Shown piece by piece: positions 30,701 to 38,837 of a stretch of 47,701 nucleotides of DNA; position 1 is the first letter of the stretch, and every line of letters starts with the position of its first letter. The translations under genes were made by a program, and so were the position numbers. Origin of the DNA: an uncultured Oscillospiraceae bacterium (GTDB lineage: Bacteria > Bacillota > Clostridia > Oscillospirales > Oscillospiraceae). The DNA is taken from contig CAJUCA010000006.1 of the NCBI GenBank assembly GCA_910585265.1, forward strand, positions 50,450 through 98,150, given 5' to 3'. The notes beneath the pieces are model-generated. The model saw only the letters and a list, made by a program, of their open reading frames with translations, was not told the DNA's origin and ran no database searches.

Positions 30701-31519
30701 TTATCCCCCCTTGGAAATGTCGAGGCCGAAATACTTCAGGGACAGCCCGGTGAGGGTGCCGTCCGCCGCCAGCTCCCCCAAAGCCTTGTCGATGGCGGCC
30801 CGGAGGGCGTCGCTGTCCGCCCCCTTGGGCATGGGGATGGCCACCTGGCTGGCGTCCGGGTCGGTGCAGGCGATCTTGATGGGGGCGTCCGGGTGCTGGG
30901 CCATGTAGTCGCTGAAGCTCACGTCGGCGTTGAGGGTGGCGTCAATCCGCCGGTCGGTGAGCAGCTCGATGGTCTGGATGAAATCGTCCACGCCGGTGAC
31001 CTGCGCGCCGTACCGCTCCCCCACCGCCGCGTAGGTGCTTTGCAGGGTGTTGGCGGTGAGCTTGCCCTTCAGATCCTCCATGGACTGGATGGAATCGTCG
31101 TCGGCCCGGGTGATCACCACCGTGCGGTTGTAGGCGTAGGGCGCGGAGAAGTCATACTTCTCCTTCCGGGCCTCGTCGATCTCCACGCCGTTTACCATGA
31201 TGTCGTACCGCCCGGCCTCCAGCCCCGCCAGCAGGCCGTTGAACTCGCCCTCCACGAAGGCCGCCTTCACCCCCAGCTTTTCTGCGATGGCCCGGGCCAC
31301 CTCCACGTCGTAGCCCACCAGCTCCCCGGACTGGTCGTGGTAGCCCCAGGGGGACCAGGTGCCCTCCAGGGCCACGGTGATCTCCCCCTTGGCCTGGATG
31401 CGGGCCAGGGCGTCGCCGCCCTTGTCCTCCCCCTTGGGGGCGCAGCCCGCCAGCATGAGCAGGCCCAGTAAAATAACGGCAAAGGCGGGCACCGCCGCCG
31501 CGAAACGCTTGAAATTCAT
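30701..31519 (-). CDS. amino-acid ABC transporter substrate-binding lipoprotein
   Basis: A 272-residue type 2 periplasmic-binding-fold lipoprotein (family 3). Signal peptide with lipobox LMLAGC (Cys about 26), then GTWSPWGYHDQSGELVGYDV, the first ligand-loop pattern of polar amino-acid and cystine binders, and FNGLLAGLEAGRYDI. The start is ATG 31519 with AGGAG nine bases upstream. It is the third gene of the importer (permease, ATPase, binding protein), followed by mtnA. The pattern is closest to cystine-type binders, and mtnA points to sulphur compounds, but the ligand is inferred. Confidence 0.93.
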   Translation of the reverse strand: MNFKRFAAAVPAFAVILLGLLMLAGCAPKGEDKGGDALARIQAKGEITVALEGTWSPWGYHDQSGELVGYDVEVARAIAEKLGVKAAFVEGEFNGLLAGLEAGRYDIMVNGVEIDEARKEKYDFSAPYAYNRTVVITRADDDSIQSMEDLKGKLTANTLQSTYAAVGERYGAQVTGVDDFIQTIELLTDRRIDATLNADVSFSDYMAQHPDAPIKIACTDPDASQVAIPMPKGADSDALRAAIDKALGELAADGTLTGLSLKYFGLDISKGG

Positions 31520-31549
31520 GGGTAACAACTCCTAATCGTCAAAATTGCG

Positions 31550-32284
31550 TCACGCCCCGGTGCGGAGGAAGGCCCTGGTCCGCTCCTCCCGGGGGCTTTC
31601 GAACATCTGCCGGGACGGCCCGGACTCCACCACCACGCCGCCCTCCATGAACACCGTGCGGCTGGACACGGTGCGGGCGAAGCCCAGCTCGTGGGTCACC
31701 ACCAGCATGGTCATGCCCTCGTCCGCCAGCTGCCGCATGACGGACAGCACCTCCCCGGTGAGCTCCGGGTCCAGGGCGGAGGTGGGCTCGTCGAAGTAGA
31801 TGATCTCCGGCTGGGCGGCGATGGCCCGGGCGATGGCGGCCCGCTGCTGCTGCCCGCCGGACAGCTGGCTGGGGTAGTGGTCCGCCCGATCCAGCATACC
31901 CACCTTGTCCAGGGCCCTCCGGGCGGCGTCCAGGGCCTCCGCCCTGGGGATTTTCCGGGCGGTGATCAGCCCCTCCGCCACGTTTTCCAGGGCGGTCTTG
32001 TTCAGAAACAGGTTGTAGCTCTGGAACACAAAGGCGGTCCGCCTCCGCAGGCGGGCCGCGTCCCTCCGGGAGACGCGGGACAGGTCGAACCGCTCCCCGT
32101 CAAAGGTGAGGGTGCCGCCGTCCGCCCGCTCCAGAAAGTTGACGCACCGCAGGAGGGTGGTTTTCCCCGACCCGCTGGGGCCGAGTATGGCCACCACGTC
32201 CCCCCGGTCCACCGGCAGGCTCACGCCCTTGAGCACCTCCAGCGGGCCGAAGGACTTGCGCACGTTTTCCACTTGCAGCAGCAC
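31550..32284 (-). CDS. polar amino-acid ABC transporter ATP-binding protein
   Basis: A 244-residue ATPase of the GlnQ/HisP type that powers the importer. Walker A LGPSGSGKTTLL, Q-loop VFQSYNLF, signature LSGGQQQRAAIARA, Walker B IIYFDEPTSALDPEL and the His switch VVTHELGF are all intact. It starts three bases after the permease and is 30 bp before the binding-protein gene. Confidence 0.96.
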   Translation of the reverse strand: MLLQVENVRKSFGPLEVLKGVSLPVDRGDVVAILGPSGSGKTTLLRCVNFLERADGGTLTFDGERFDLSRVSRRDAARLRRRTAFVFQSYNLFLNKTALENVAEGLITARKIPRAEALDAARRALDKVGMLDRADHYPSQLSGGQQQRAAIARAIAAQPEIIYFDEPTSALDPELTGEVLSVMRQLADEGMTMLVVTHELGFARTVSSRTVFMEGGVVVESGPSRQMFESPREERTRAFLRTGA

Positions 32285-32287
32285 GGA

Positions 32288-32962
32288 TCACACCCCCCGG
32301 CCTTCATAGGCTCCCAGCTTCTTCTCCCCCCACCGCTGGAGCCAGGTGAGCACGGTGGAGAACAGCAGGTAGATCAGCCCCACCTCGATGTAAAGGGCCA
32401 GCGGCTCGTACACCCGGGCGTTGATCTGCTCCGTGGCCCGGAACATCTCCACCACCGTGATATTGGCCGCCAGCGACGTGTCCTTCACCATGGCGATGAG
32501 GGAGTTGGACAGGGACGGAAAGGCGGTGCGCATGGCCTGGGGCAGGATGATCCGCCGCATGGTCTGCAAATAGCTCAGCCCCGCGCACAGCCCCGCCTCC
32601 AGCTGTCCCGCGGGCACCGCCTCCAGGGAGGCCCGGACCGTCTCCGCGCAGTAGGCCCCCTCGTTCAGGGAGAACACCAGGACGGCGGCGGGAAAGGGGG
32701 CCAGGGTGATGCCCACCTTGGTCAGGCCGTAAAACACCACAAAGAGCTGCACCAGCAGGGGGGTGCCCCGGAAGATCCAGATGTACAGGCGGCAGATCTG
32801 GGTAATTACCGGCACACGGGCGAACTGGGCCAGGGCCGCCGCCACGGCGATCACCATGGCGATGGAGAAGGCGATGGCGGTGAGGGGCAGGGTCATGGTC
32901 AGGCCGGGCAGGAGAATCCTGGGGAAGGAATCCAGGAGTATGTTCAGCAGGCGGCTATCCAT
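32288..32962 (-). CDS. polar amino-acid ABC transporter permease
   Basis: A 224-residue HisM/GlnP-type permease with five hydrophobic helices and the EAA loop AGLSYLQTMRRIILPQAMR (about 128-146) that contacts the ATPase. FRGTPLLVQLFVVFY is the typical family N-terminal block. The start ATG 32962 has GGAGGAGG upstream. A 13-codon ORF ends across this start codon, so translation of the permease may be coupled to it. Confidence 0.95.
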   Translation of the reverse strand: MDSRLLNILLDSFPRILLPGLTMTLPLTAIAFSIAMVIAVAAALAQFARVPVITQICRLYIWIFRGTPLLVQLFVVFYGLTKVGITLAPFPAAVLVFSLNEGAYCAETVRASLEAVPAGQLEAGLCAGLSYLQTMRRIILPQAMRTAFPSLSNSLIAMVKDTSLAANITVVEMFRATEQINARVYEPLALYIEVGLIYLLFSTVLTWLQRWGEKKLGAYEGRGV

Positions 32963-32996
32963 AGGGCTTCCTCCTCCGGGGCTTTGGCTCTCGCAT
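32955..32996 (-). CDS. putative 13-residue leader peptide
   Basis: A short ORF encodes MREPKPRRRKPYG. It has its own ribosome site, AAGGAG, eight bases before the ATG, and its stop overlaps the permease start (sequence TATGGATAG). Four of 13 residues are Arg, three Pro and two Lys; the AGG-AGG codons also form the permease ribosome site. This is the shape expected of a coupling or attenuation leader. Arg codons may, however, simply be a by-product of the Shine-Dalgarno sequence. Confidence 0.4.
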   Translation of the reverse strand: MREPKPRRRKPYG

Positions 32997-33021
32997 GGGG
33001 TTCACTCCTTACATTAGGGGA

Positions 33022-33141
33022 CGGCTTTTTTGAACAAAGAACGTTCAAAAAAGTCGTTGATTGAACGTGAAAGACCGACCTCCTGGGTTTCTTTCACACT
33101 ATCTTCCTTCCCGTTGTCGGAAGGAAAGCGTCTTTTTTGAC
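33022..33141 (-). repeat. 120-nt structured element, copy 2 (upstream of ABC operon)
   Basis: The minus strand of this interval matches 11911-12030 with 16 differences and no gaps. The last hairpin keeps its pairing through a T-A to C-G exchange: CTTTTTTGAAC with GTTCAAAAAAG here, CTTTTCTGAAC with GTTCAGAAAAG in copy 1. GTGAAAGA with TCTTTCAC encloses the loop carrying AGGAGGTC. It ends 26 nt before the leader ORF, in the same sense as the ABC operon. An outer 12-bp inverted pair, TTAGGGGACGGC (33014-33025) and GCCGTCCCCTAA (33162-33173), surrounds it. Confidence 0.75.
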
Positions 33142-33147
33142 AATCTC

Positions 33148-33171
33148 AGGGGACGGCTTTCGCCGTCCCCT
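33148..33171. repeat. hairpin downstream of metG
   Basis: AGGGGACGGC (33148-33157) and GCCGTCCCCT (33162-33171) with a 4-base loop. The 5' half repeats the sequence at 33016-33025. On the minus strand it lies about 77 bp past the metG stop and could serve as a weak terminator, though no U-tract follows. Confidence 0.55.
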
Positions 33172-33248
33172 AAGTATATCCCCCTGCGGGAGGAAACGCA
33201 AATGCTTTTTCAGAATATCACGGAACAGGCGGCAGGCATCACAGCCCG

Positions 33249-35225
33249 TCAGCACAGCTTGGCCCCGGCGGGGATGGCGTCGTCCACCATCAGCAGGTGG
33301 AGCCGCTCCTCCCCCTTCTCGGTGTGGACGGCGGAAATGAGCATACCGCAGCTGTCCAGCCCCATCATCTTCCGGGGGGGCAGGTTGACGATGGCCACCA
33401 GGGTCTTGCCCACCAGCTCCTCCGGCTTGTAGTACATGGCGATGCCGGACAGGATCTGGCGGTCCGCGCCCGTGCCGTCGTCCAGGGTGAAGCGCAGCAG
33501 CTTGGCGGACTTCTTCACGTTCTCGCAGGCTTTTACCTTCACCGCCCGGAAGTCGGACTTGCAGAAGGTGTCGAAATCCACCGGCTCCTCCACAAAGGGC
33601 TCCACCTCCAGGGCGGGCAGGGCGGCCTTTTTGGCCTCCTCCATGATGGCGTCCAATTCGCTCAGCTCCTTTGCCATATCAATGCGGGGGAACAGGCTGT
33701 CCCCCTTGGAGACGGACACGCCGGCGGGCAGAACCCCCCACCGCGCCGCGCTGTCCCAGGTGCGGGCGGATTCCTCCGCGCCGATCTGGGCGAAGATCTT
33801 CCCGCAGCTCTCCGGCATGAAGGGGGTCAGCAGGACGGCGCACACCCGGACCGTCTCCAGCAGGTTGTACAGCACCGCCGCCAGCCGGGGGCCGCTGGCC
33901 TCCATGTCCCGGGCCAGCACCCAGGGGGCGGTCTCGTCGATATACTTGTTGGCCCGCTGGATCACCTTGAAGATCTCCTCCAGGCCGTTCTGGAACTGGA
34001 ACTTCTCCATCTGCCCCTCGTAGCGGTCCCGCAGGCCCTTCACCAGGGCCAGCAGCTCGCCGTCCTGGGCCTCGTCCCCCCGGCAGTCCCCGGGGAGGGT
34101 GCCGCCGAAGTATTTCTCCGCCATGGCGGTGGTGCGGCTCACCAGGTTGCCCAGGTCGTTGGCCAGGTCGTTGTTGATGGTCTGTATGAGCAGCTCGTTG
34201 GTGAAGTTGCCGTCGGAGCCGAAGGGGAAGGAGCGCAGCAGGAAGAACCGCAGAGCGTCCACCCCGTACCGCTGGGACAGCAGGTGGGGGTCCACCACGT
34301 TGCCCTTGGACTTGGACATCTTGTCCCCGTTGAAGTTGAGCCAGCCGTGGCCGTACAGCTTCTTGGGCAGGGGCAGGCCCATGCTCATGAGGAAGGCGGG
34401 CCAGTAGATGGCGTGGAAGCGGACGATCTCCTTGCCCACGAAATGGGCGTCGGCGGGCCAGAACTGCTCCAGGTCGTTATATTTATCGTTTTGATAACCC
34501 AGGGCGGTCATATAGTTGAACAGCGCGTCCAGCCACACGTACACCACATGGCCCGGGTCGAAGTCCACGGGCACCCCCCAGGTGAAGGAGGTGCGGGACA
34601 CGCACAGGTCCTGGAGGCCCCCCTCGCAGTCGATGAAGTTGTTCACCATCTCATGGACCCGGCTTTTCGGCTCCAGGAAATCGGTGTTCAGCAGCAGGTC
34701 CCGCACCCGGCCGGCGTACTTGGACGCCCGGAAGAAGTAGGCCTCCTCCTCCGCGTCCATCACCTCCCGGCCGCAGTCGGGGCACTTGCCGTCCACCAGC
34801 TGGGACTCCGTCCAGAAGGACTCGCAGGGCTTGCAGTACTTGCCCTTGTAGGAGCCCTTGTAGATGTCCCCGTTGTCGTACATCTGCTTAAAGATCTTCT
34901 GGATGGCGGACACGTGGTAATCGTCGGTGGTGCGGATGAAGCGGTCGTAGCTGATGTTCATCAGCTTCCACAGGTCCAGCACGCCGCCGGGGGCGGCCAC
35001 GATATTGTCCACAAATTCCTGGGGGGTGACGCCCGCCTCCCTGGCCTTGTCCTCGATCTTCTGGCCGTGCTCGTCGGTGCCGGTGAGGAACATCACGTCA
35101 TACCCGCACAGACGCTTGTACCGGGCCATGGCGTCGGTGGCCACGGTGCAGTAGGCGTGGCCGATGTGGAGCCTGCCCGAGGGGTAGTAGATGGGCGTGG
35201 TGATATAGTATTTCTTGTCATTCAT
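33249..35225 (-). CDS. metG: methionyl-tRNA synthetase
   Basis: A 658-residue class I aminoacyl-tRNA synthetase. HIGH motif at 20-23 (RLHIGHAY), a zinc-type knuckle with YCKPCESF and CPDCGREV, the KMSKS loop DKMSKSKGNVV (about 302-312), an anticodon-binding domain, and a C-terminal EMAP/Trbp111-like tRNA-binding domain (about 555-658). AGGAGGAG precedes ATG 35225. Its start overlaps the end of the upstream membrane-protein gene by eight bases, so there is no room for a T-box leader; expression depends on the upstream operon or internal promoters. Confidence 0.96.
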   Translation of the reverse strand: MNDKKYYITTPIYYPSGRLHIGHAYCTVATDAMARYKRLCGYDVMFLTGTDEHGQKIEDKAREAGVTPQEFVDNIVAAPGGVLDLWKLMNISYDRFIRTTDDYHVSAIQKIFKQMYDNGDIYKGSYKGKYCKPCESFWTESQLVDGKCPDCGREVMDAEEEAYFFRASKYAGRVRDLLLNTDFLEPKSRVHEMVNNFIDCEGGLQDLCVSRTSFTWGVPVDFDPGHVVYVWLDALFNYMTALGYQNDKYNDLEQFWPADAHFVGKEIVRFHAIYWPAFLMSMGLPLPKKLYGHGWLNFNGDKMSKSKGNVVDPHLLSQRYGVDALRFFLLRSFPFGSDGNFTNELLIQTINNDLANDLGNLVSRTTAMAEKYFGGTLPGDCRGDEAQDGELLALVKGLRDRYEGQMEKFQFQNGLEEIFKVIQRANKYIDETAPWVLARDMEASGPRLAAVLYNLLETVRVCAVLLTPFMPESCGKIFAQIGAEESARTWDSAARWGVLPAGVSVSKGDSLFPRIDMAKELSELDAIMEEAKKAALPALEVEPFVEEPVDFDTFCKSDFRAVKVKACENVKKSAKLLRFTLDDGTGADRQILSGIAMYYKPEELVGKTLVAIVNLPPRKMMGLDSCGMLISAVHTEKGEERLHLLMVDDAIPAGAKLC

Positions 35226-36159
35226 CGGTGGTCTCCTCCTGTATGCTTTGCTCCCCGGCGGGCCGGGGGGAATTGGGCCGGGCGGGGCGGTCCAGGCTGG
35301 GGGGCAGACGCCACAGCACCCCCGCCGCCGCCAGGGTCTGGGAGAGCAGCAGCAGCGCATCCCCCAGCTCCGCGGTGCACAGGGCACCGTCCGGCCCCCC
35401 GGCGAGAAGGGACAGCTCCGCCAGGGTGGACACCAGGGACGCCGCCGACAGGATGGCGGACATACCCGCCAGCCACAGCAGGCGGCGGGGCCGGGGCGAT
35501 CCGGCGGACATACCCGCGAAGTCCATGTAGAACGCCATGCCCGCCACAATGGCGATGAGCTGGGGGGCGTAGTCCCACCGGACGGGGTTGGCGGCGTGGG
35601 CCCGGAAGCTCTCCATCAGCCACACGCAGCCCGCCACTCCGGGCAGGGCGGCGGAAAAGCCCCCCTTGCCCCGCCTGCCGGGGCGCAGGCCGTCCCGCCC
35701 CATCTGGAGCAGACCCAGGGCGGCCAGAAGGGACCCCGCCGCCGTGGCCAGGGTGAGCATCCCGTTGTTGCTGGGGGGCTGCACGCCGGCGTCCAGCGCG
35801 GCCTGGTAGAGCTGGAACTGCCCCACCCCCACCACGAACAGCACCGGAACCGCCAGCAGGGCCAGCAGGGCCGCCGCCGCCTCCAGCCCGGGGAACACGG
35901 GGTCCCCGGTGCCCAGGAACACCATGTCCCAGCGGCGGGCGGGATCGGGGGTCTGGCGCAGGGCCAGCAGGATAAACCAGGCCCCCGCCATCACCACCAC
36001 GCAGGTGAGGATCACGCTGGCCTGGGCCCCGGGTATGGCCAGGCCGGAGTCCGGCTCAAAGGCGGAGGCGAGCTGCCACCTCCGCAGCAGGGCCGCGGCC
36101 AGGGCCGCCCCCCCCGCGGAGATCAGCCAGGCCGTCCGCCCGGATACGCTGTTTTTCAT
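35218..36159 (-). CDS. multi-pass membrane protein of unknown function
   Basis: A 313-residue protein with about eight hydrophobic helices, the first at about 9-26 and the last near 275-292, and a hydrophilic C-terminal tail. No known family motif was recognised. The start is ATG 36159, with AGGTGG five bases upstream. It is sandwiched between lepB (10 bp before) and metG (8-bp overlap), so it belongs to the ftsH-lepB-metG run. Codon usage and base composition match the neighbours, so recent transfer is unlikely. The tight coupling to lepB and metG does not reveal its role. Confidence 0.75.
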   Translation of the reverse strand: MKNSVSGRTAWLISAGGAALAAALLRRWQLASAFEPDSGLAIPGAQASVILTCVVVMAGAWFILLALRQTPDPARRWDMVFLGTGDPVFPGLEAAAALLALLAVPVLFVVGVGQFQLYQAALDAGVQPPSNNGMLTLATAAGSLLAALGLLQMGRDGLRPGRRGKGGFSAALPGVAGCVWLMESFRAHAANPVRWDYAPQLIAIVAGMAFYMDFAGMSAGSPRPRRLLWLAGMSAILSAASLVSTLAELSLLAGGPDGALCTAELGDALLLLSQTLAAAGVLWRLPPSLDRPARPNSPRPAGEQSIQEETTDE

Positions 36160-36169
36160 GGTTTCCACC

Positions 36170-36826
36170 TCATAATCCCTGCCAGCGGCTGAAGGGGAAC
36201 AGCACCGCCAGCCCCCGGCCGATGACGCAACGGTTGTCCACGATGCCGATGTCCGGATGGCGGCTGTCGGCGGAGTGGTTGCGGTTGTCGCCCATGACGA
36301 AAATGCAGCCCTCGGGCACCGTCACGTGGTTGACCCCCTCCCCCCAGTTGGGCAGGCGCATCGGCTCGTTGATATAGTCCTCGGCAATCACCTGGCCGTC
36401 CACCTGCACGGTGCCGGAGCCGTAGTCGATGTCCACCCGCTGGCCCCCGGTGGCGATGACCCGCTTGATGATGGAGTCCTCCTGATACCGCTCCTGGGTG
36501 AGCACCACGATGTCCCCCTGCTTCGGCTCATAGCCCAGGGACCAGACCAGGATCAGGTCCCGCTCCCAGAGGGTGCTCTCCATGGACGGCCCGCTCACCA
36601 CGATCACCCGGACCACGAAGGTGAACAGCAGCACAAAGGCCGCCATCATCCCCACCAGCACCCGCACGTTCAGGTACAGGTCCCGGCTGGCGGAGCCGTC
36701 CCGCTGGGCCTTGGGGGGGGGCTGCTCCCCCTCCGGGGCGGGGGTGCCCTCCGGCGGGGCGTTCTCCGGGTCGGGGCCGCTTTGCATCTGCTCTAACTTG
36801 TCATCCATCCGATTGTCCCCTTCCAT
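36170..36826 (-). CDS. lepB: signal peptidase I
   Basis: A 218-residue membrane-bound type I signal peptidase that cleaves signal peptides from exported proteins. A Pro/Glu-rich cytoplasmic tail (1-48) precedes one transmembrane helix (about 54-75). Catalytic Ser is in VSGPSMEST (about 80) and catalytic Lys in SIIKRVIATGG (about 120); the family box GDNRNHSADSR is near 175. It starts three bases after ftsH, with GGAGGAAGG in the ftsH end; a second start, ATG 36808, is possible. Confidence 0.95.
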   Translation of the reverse strand: MEGDNRMDDKLEQMQSGPDPENAPPEGTPAPEGEQPPPKAQRDGSASRDLYLNVRVLVGMMAAFVLLFTFVVRVIVVSGPSMESTLWERDLILVWSLGYEPKQGDIVVLTQERYQEDSIIKRVIATGGQRVDIDYGSGTVQVDGQVIAEDYINEPMRLPNWGEGVNHVTVPEGCIFVMGDNRNHSADSRHPDIGIVDNRCVIGRGLAVLFPFSRWQGL

Positions 36827-36829
36827 GGC

Positions 36830-38695
36830 TCAGCCTTCCTCCGCCGGGAGGTCCAGCGCGGCCGGATCGTCATAGGCCAGCTGGAACTGGGCGGCGTCCA
36901 TGCTCTCGTGGGCCAGCAGGTACTGGGCCACCAGCTCTAATTTATCCCGATCCCGCCGCAATATGTCCCGGCACCGCTCATAGGCCCCGTCCAGCAGGGC
37001 CTTCACCTCCCGGTCGATGAGGGCGGCGGTCTCCTCCGAGTAGGGCTTGGCCTGGGCCATGGAGCGTCCGATGAACACCTCGTCGTGGCCCGCGCCGAAG
37101 GCGGTGTGGCCCAGCCTGCCGCTCATGCCGTATTTGGTCACCATGTCCCGGGCGATAGCGGTGGCCCGCTCCAGGTCGCTCACCGCCCCGGTGCACACGA
37201 AGCCCAGGGCCGTCTCCTCGGCGCAGCGGCCCCCCAGCAGGGTGGACAGCGTCTCCTCCAGCCGTTTCTGGGACACGTGGTCCCGGTCCTCCTGGGGGCG
37301 GTTGATGGTCATGCCCGCCGCGGTGCCCCGGGGGACGATGGTGATCTGCTGCACCGGGTCCTGGGTGGGCAGGGCGTGGCTCACCACCGCGTGGCCCGCC
37401 TCGTGGTAGGCGGTGATTTTCCGATCCTCCTGAATCCGGGTCCGGCTGCGCTTCTCCGGCCCCGCCAGCACCTTGATCACCGACTCCTGCACGTCCGTGA
37501 GGGTGATATAGGGCTGGTTCCGCCGGGCCGCCAGCAGGGCGGACTCGTTCATCAGGTTCTCCAGGTCCGCCCCGGTGAAGCCGGTGGTCTCCCGGGCGAT
37601 CTCCTTCAGGTCCACGTCCTCCGCCAGGGGCTTCTTCCGGGTGTGGACCCGGAGGATCTCCTCCCGGCCCTTCATGTCCGGCCGGCCCACGTACACCTGC
37701 CGGTCGAACCGGCCCGGGCGGAGGAGGGCGGGGTCCAGAATGTCCTGCCGGTTGGTGGCCGCCAGCACGATAACCCCCTCGTTGGCGGAGAAGCCGTCCA
37801 TCTCCACCAGCAGCTGGTTCAGGGTCTGCTCCCGCTCATCGTGTCCGCCGCCCAGCCCGGTGCCCCGCTGCCGGCCCACGGCGTCGATCTCGTCGATGAA
37901 CACGATGGCGGGGCAGTCCTTCTTGGCCTGGTCGAACAGGTCCCGCACCCGGGACGCGCCCACGCCCACGTACAGCTCCACAAAGTCGGAGCCGGAGATG
38001 GACAGGAACTTTACCCCCGCCTCCCCCGCCACCGCCCGGGCCAGCAGGGTCTTGCCCGTCCCCGGCGGGCCCACTAAGAGCACGCCCTTGGGGATGCGGG
38101 CCCCCAGGTCGATGAACTTCTGGGGCTCCTTGAGGAAGTCCACCAGCTCCTGTAACTCCTGCTTCTCCTCGTCCGCCCCGGCCACATCGGCGAAGGTGAC
38201 GGTGCTGTCCTTGCCGCCCTCCACCGCCCGGGCCTGCCCGAAGCGGCTGGGGCCGGGGCCGCCGCCCCCCTGGGAGGACTGCTGCTGCCGGGCGTTCAGC
38301 AACGCCCACAGCCCCAGGGCCAGGGCCGCCGAGGCCACGCAGGGGATGAGCACCACCAGCCACAGCGGGGTCTCGAAGGGCTTGCGGAAGTCGTAGCTTT
38401 TCAGAATCCCCTGCTCCCGCTGCTCCTCAAACAGGGGGCCGAACTCCCGCCGGAACCCCTCCGGGTCGGACAGGGTGTGGCGGCGGAGGGACCCGTCGGT
38501 GAGCCGCATGGTCAGCGTGCCGTCCCCGCCCACCACGAACTCCTCCACCCGCCCCTGGCGGAAGCAGTCCACCGCGGCGGAGTAGGCGATCTCGCCCCCC
38601 CGGCCCGCCCCGGTGAACACGGACAGCCCCCACAGCAGGGCCGCCAGTATGACCACATACAGTACGATGCTTACAAGTTTGTTTGGCTGCTTCAA
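36830..38695 (-). CDS. ftsH: ATP-dependent zinc metalloprotease FtsH
   Basis: A 621-residue hexameric AAA+ membrane protease for misfolded and regulatory proteins. Two transmembrane helices (about 8-27 and 112-133) flank a short outside domain. The AAA module has GPPGTGKT (about 207), IVFIDEIDA and the second region of homology NRQDILDPALLRPGRFDR; the peptidase has the zinc site HEAGH (about 428). The start is set at TTG 38695 because AAGGAG lies nine bases upstream; the in-frame TTG further out has no ribosome site. The order tilS, hpt, ftsH matches B. subtilis. Confidence 0.95.
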   Translation of the reverse strand: MKQPNKLVSIVLYVVILAALLWGLSVFTGAGRGGEIAYSAAVDCFRQGRVEEFVVGGDGTLTMRLTDGSLRRHTLSDPEGFRREFGPLFEEQREQGILKSYDFRKPFETPLWLVVLIPCVASAALALGLWALLNARQQQSSQGGGGPGPSRFGQARAVEGGKDSTVTFADVAGADEEKQELQELVDFLKEPQKFIDLGARIPKGVLLVGPPGTGKTLLARAVAGEAGVKFLSISGSDFVELYVGVGASRVRDLFDQAKKDCPAIVFIDEIDAVGRQRGTGLGGGHDEREQTLNQLLVEMDGFSANEGVIVLAATNRQDILDPALLRPGRFDRQVYVGRPDMKGREEILRVHTRKKPLAEDVDLKEIARETTGFTGADLENLMNESALLAARRNQPYITLTDVQESVIKVLAGPEKRSRTRIQEDRKITAYHEAGHAVVSHALPTQDPVQQITIVPRGTAAGMTINRPQEDRDHVSQKRLEETLSTLLGGRCAEETALGFVCTGAVSDLERATAIARDMVTKYGMSGRLGHTAFGAGHDEVFIGRSMAQAKPYSEETAALIDREVKALLDGAYERCRDILRRDRDKLELVAQYLLAHESMDAAQFQLAYDDPAALDLPAEEG

Positions 38696-38785
38696 GATGT
38701 TTTTCTCCTTTTTTCGTCGGGACAAACTTCATATCACTCGCTTCCGCCCGCGGCGAAAGCTCCTTCATTCCGTTGTCCCTCCTCT

Positions 38786-38817
38786 CCCCACAAAGCCTGA
38801 AGTACGGCTTTGCGGGG
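38786..38817. repeat. CCCCGCAAA/TTTGTGGGG hairpin after hpt
   Basis: On the minus strand CCCCGCAAAGCC pairs with GGCTTTGTGGGG around GTACTTCA. The outer bases match those of the repeat hairpin between the response regulator and kinase (14366-14396), while the inner stem differs (AGCC/GGCT here, AATG/CATT-like there). It lies in the hpt-ftsH gap. Confidence 0.6.
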
Positions 38818-38837
38818 GCCCCCATGGGCTCCGCCCG

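Noticed and set aside
32963..33250. SAM (S-box) riboswitch before the importer-mtnA operon
   Set aside because: No S-box core sequence or terminator/antiterminator arrangement was recognised; the region is explained by the repeat element and the leader ORF.
35226..35560. T-box leader for metG
   Set aside because: The region upstream of metG is coding sequence of an overlapping gene; no specifier or T-box motif was seen.
38427..38825. ORF overlapping the ftsH start
   Set aside because: Out of frame with ftsH, Gly/Arg-rich translation beyond the first residues, and fully explained as a shadow.
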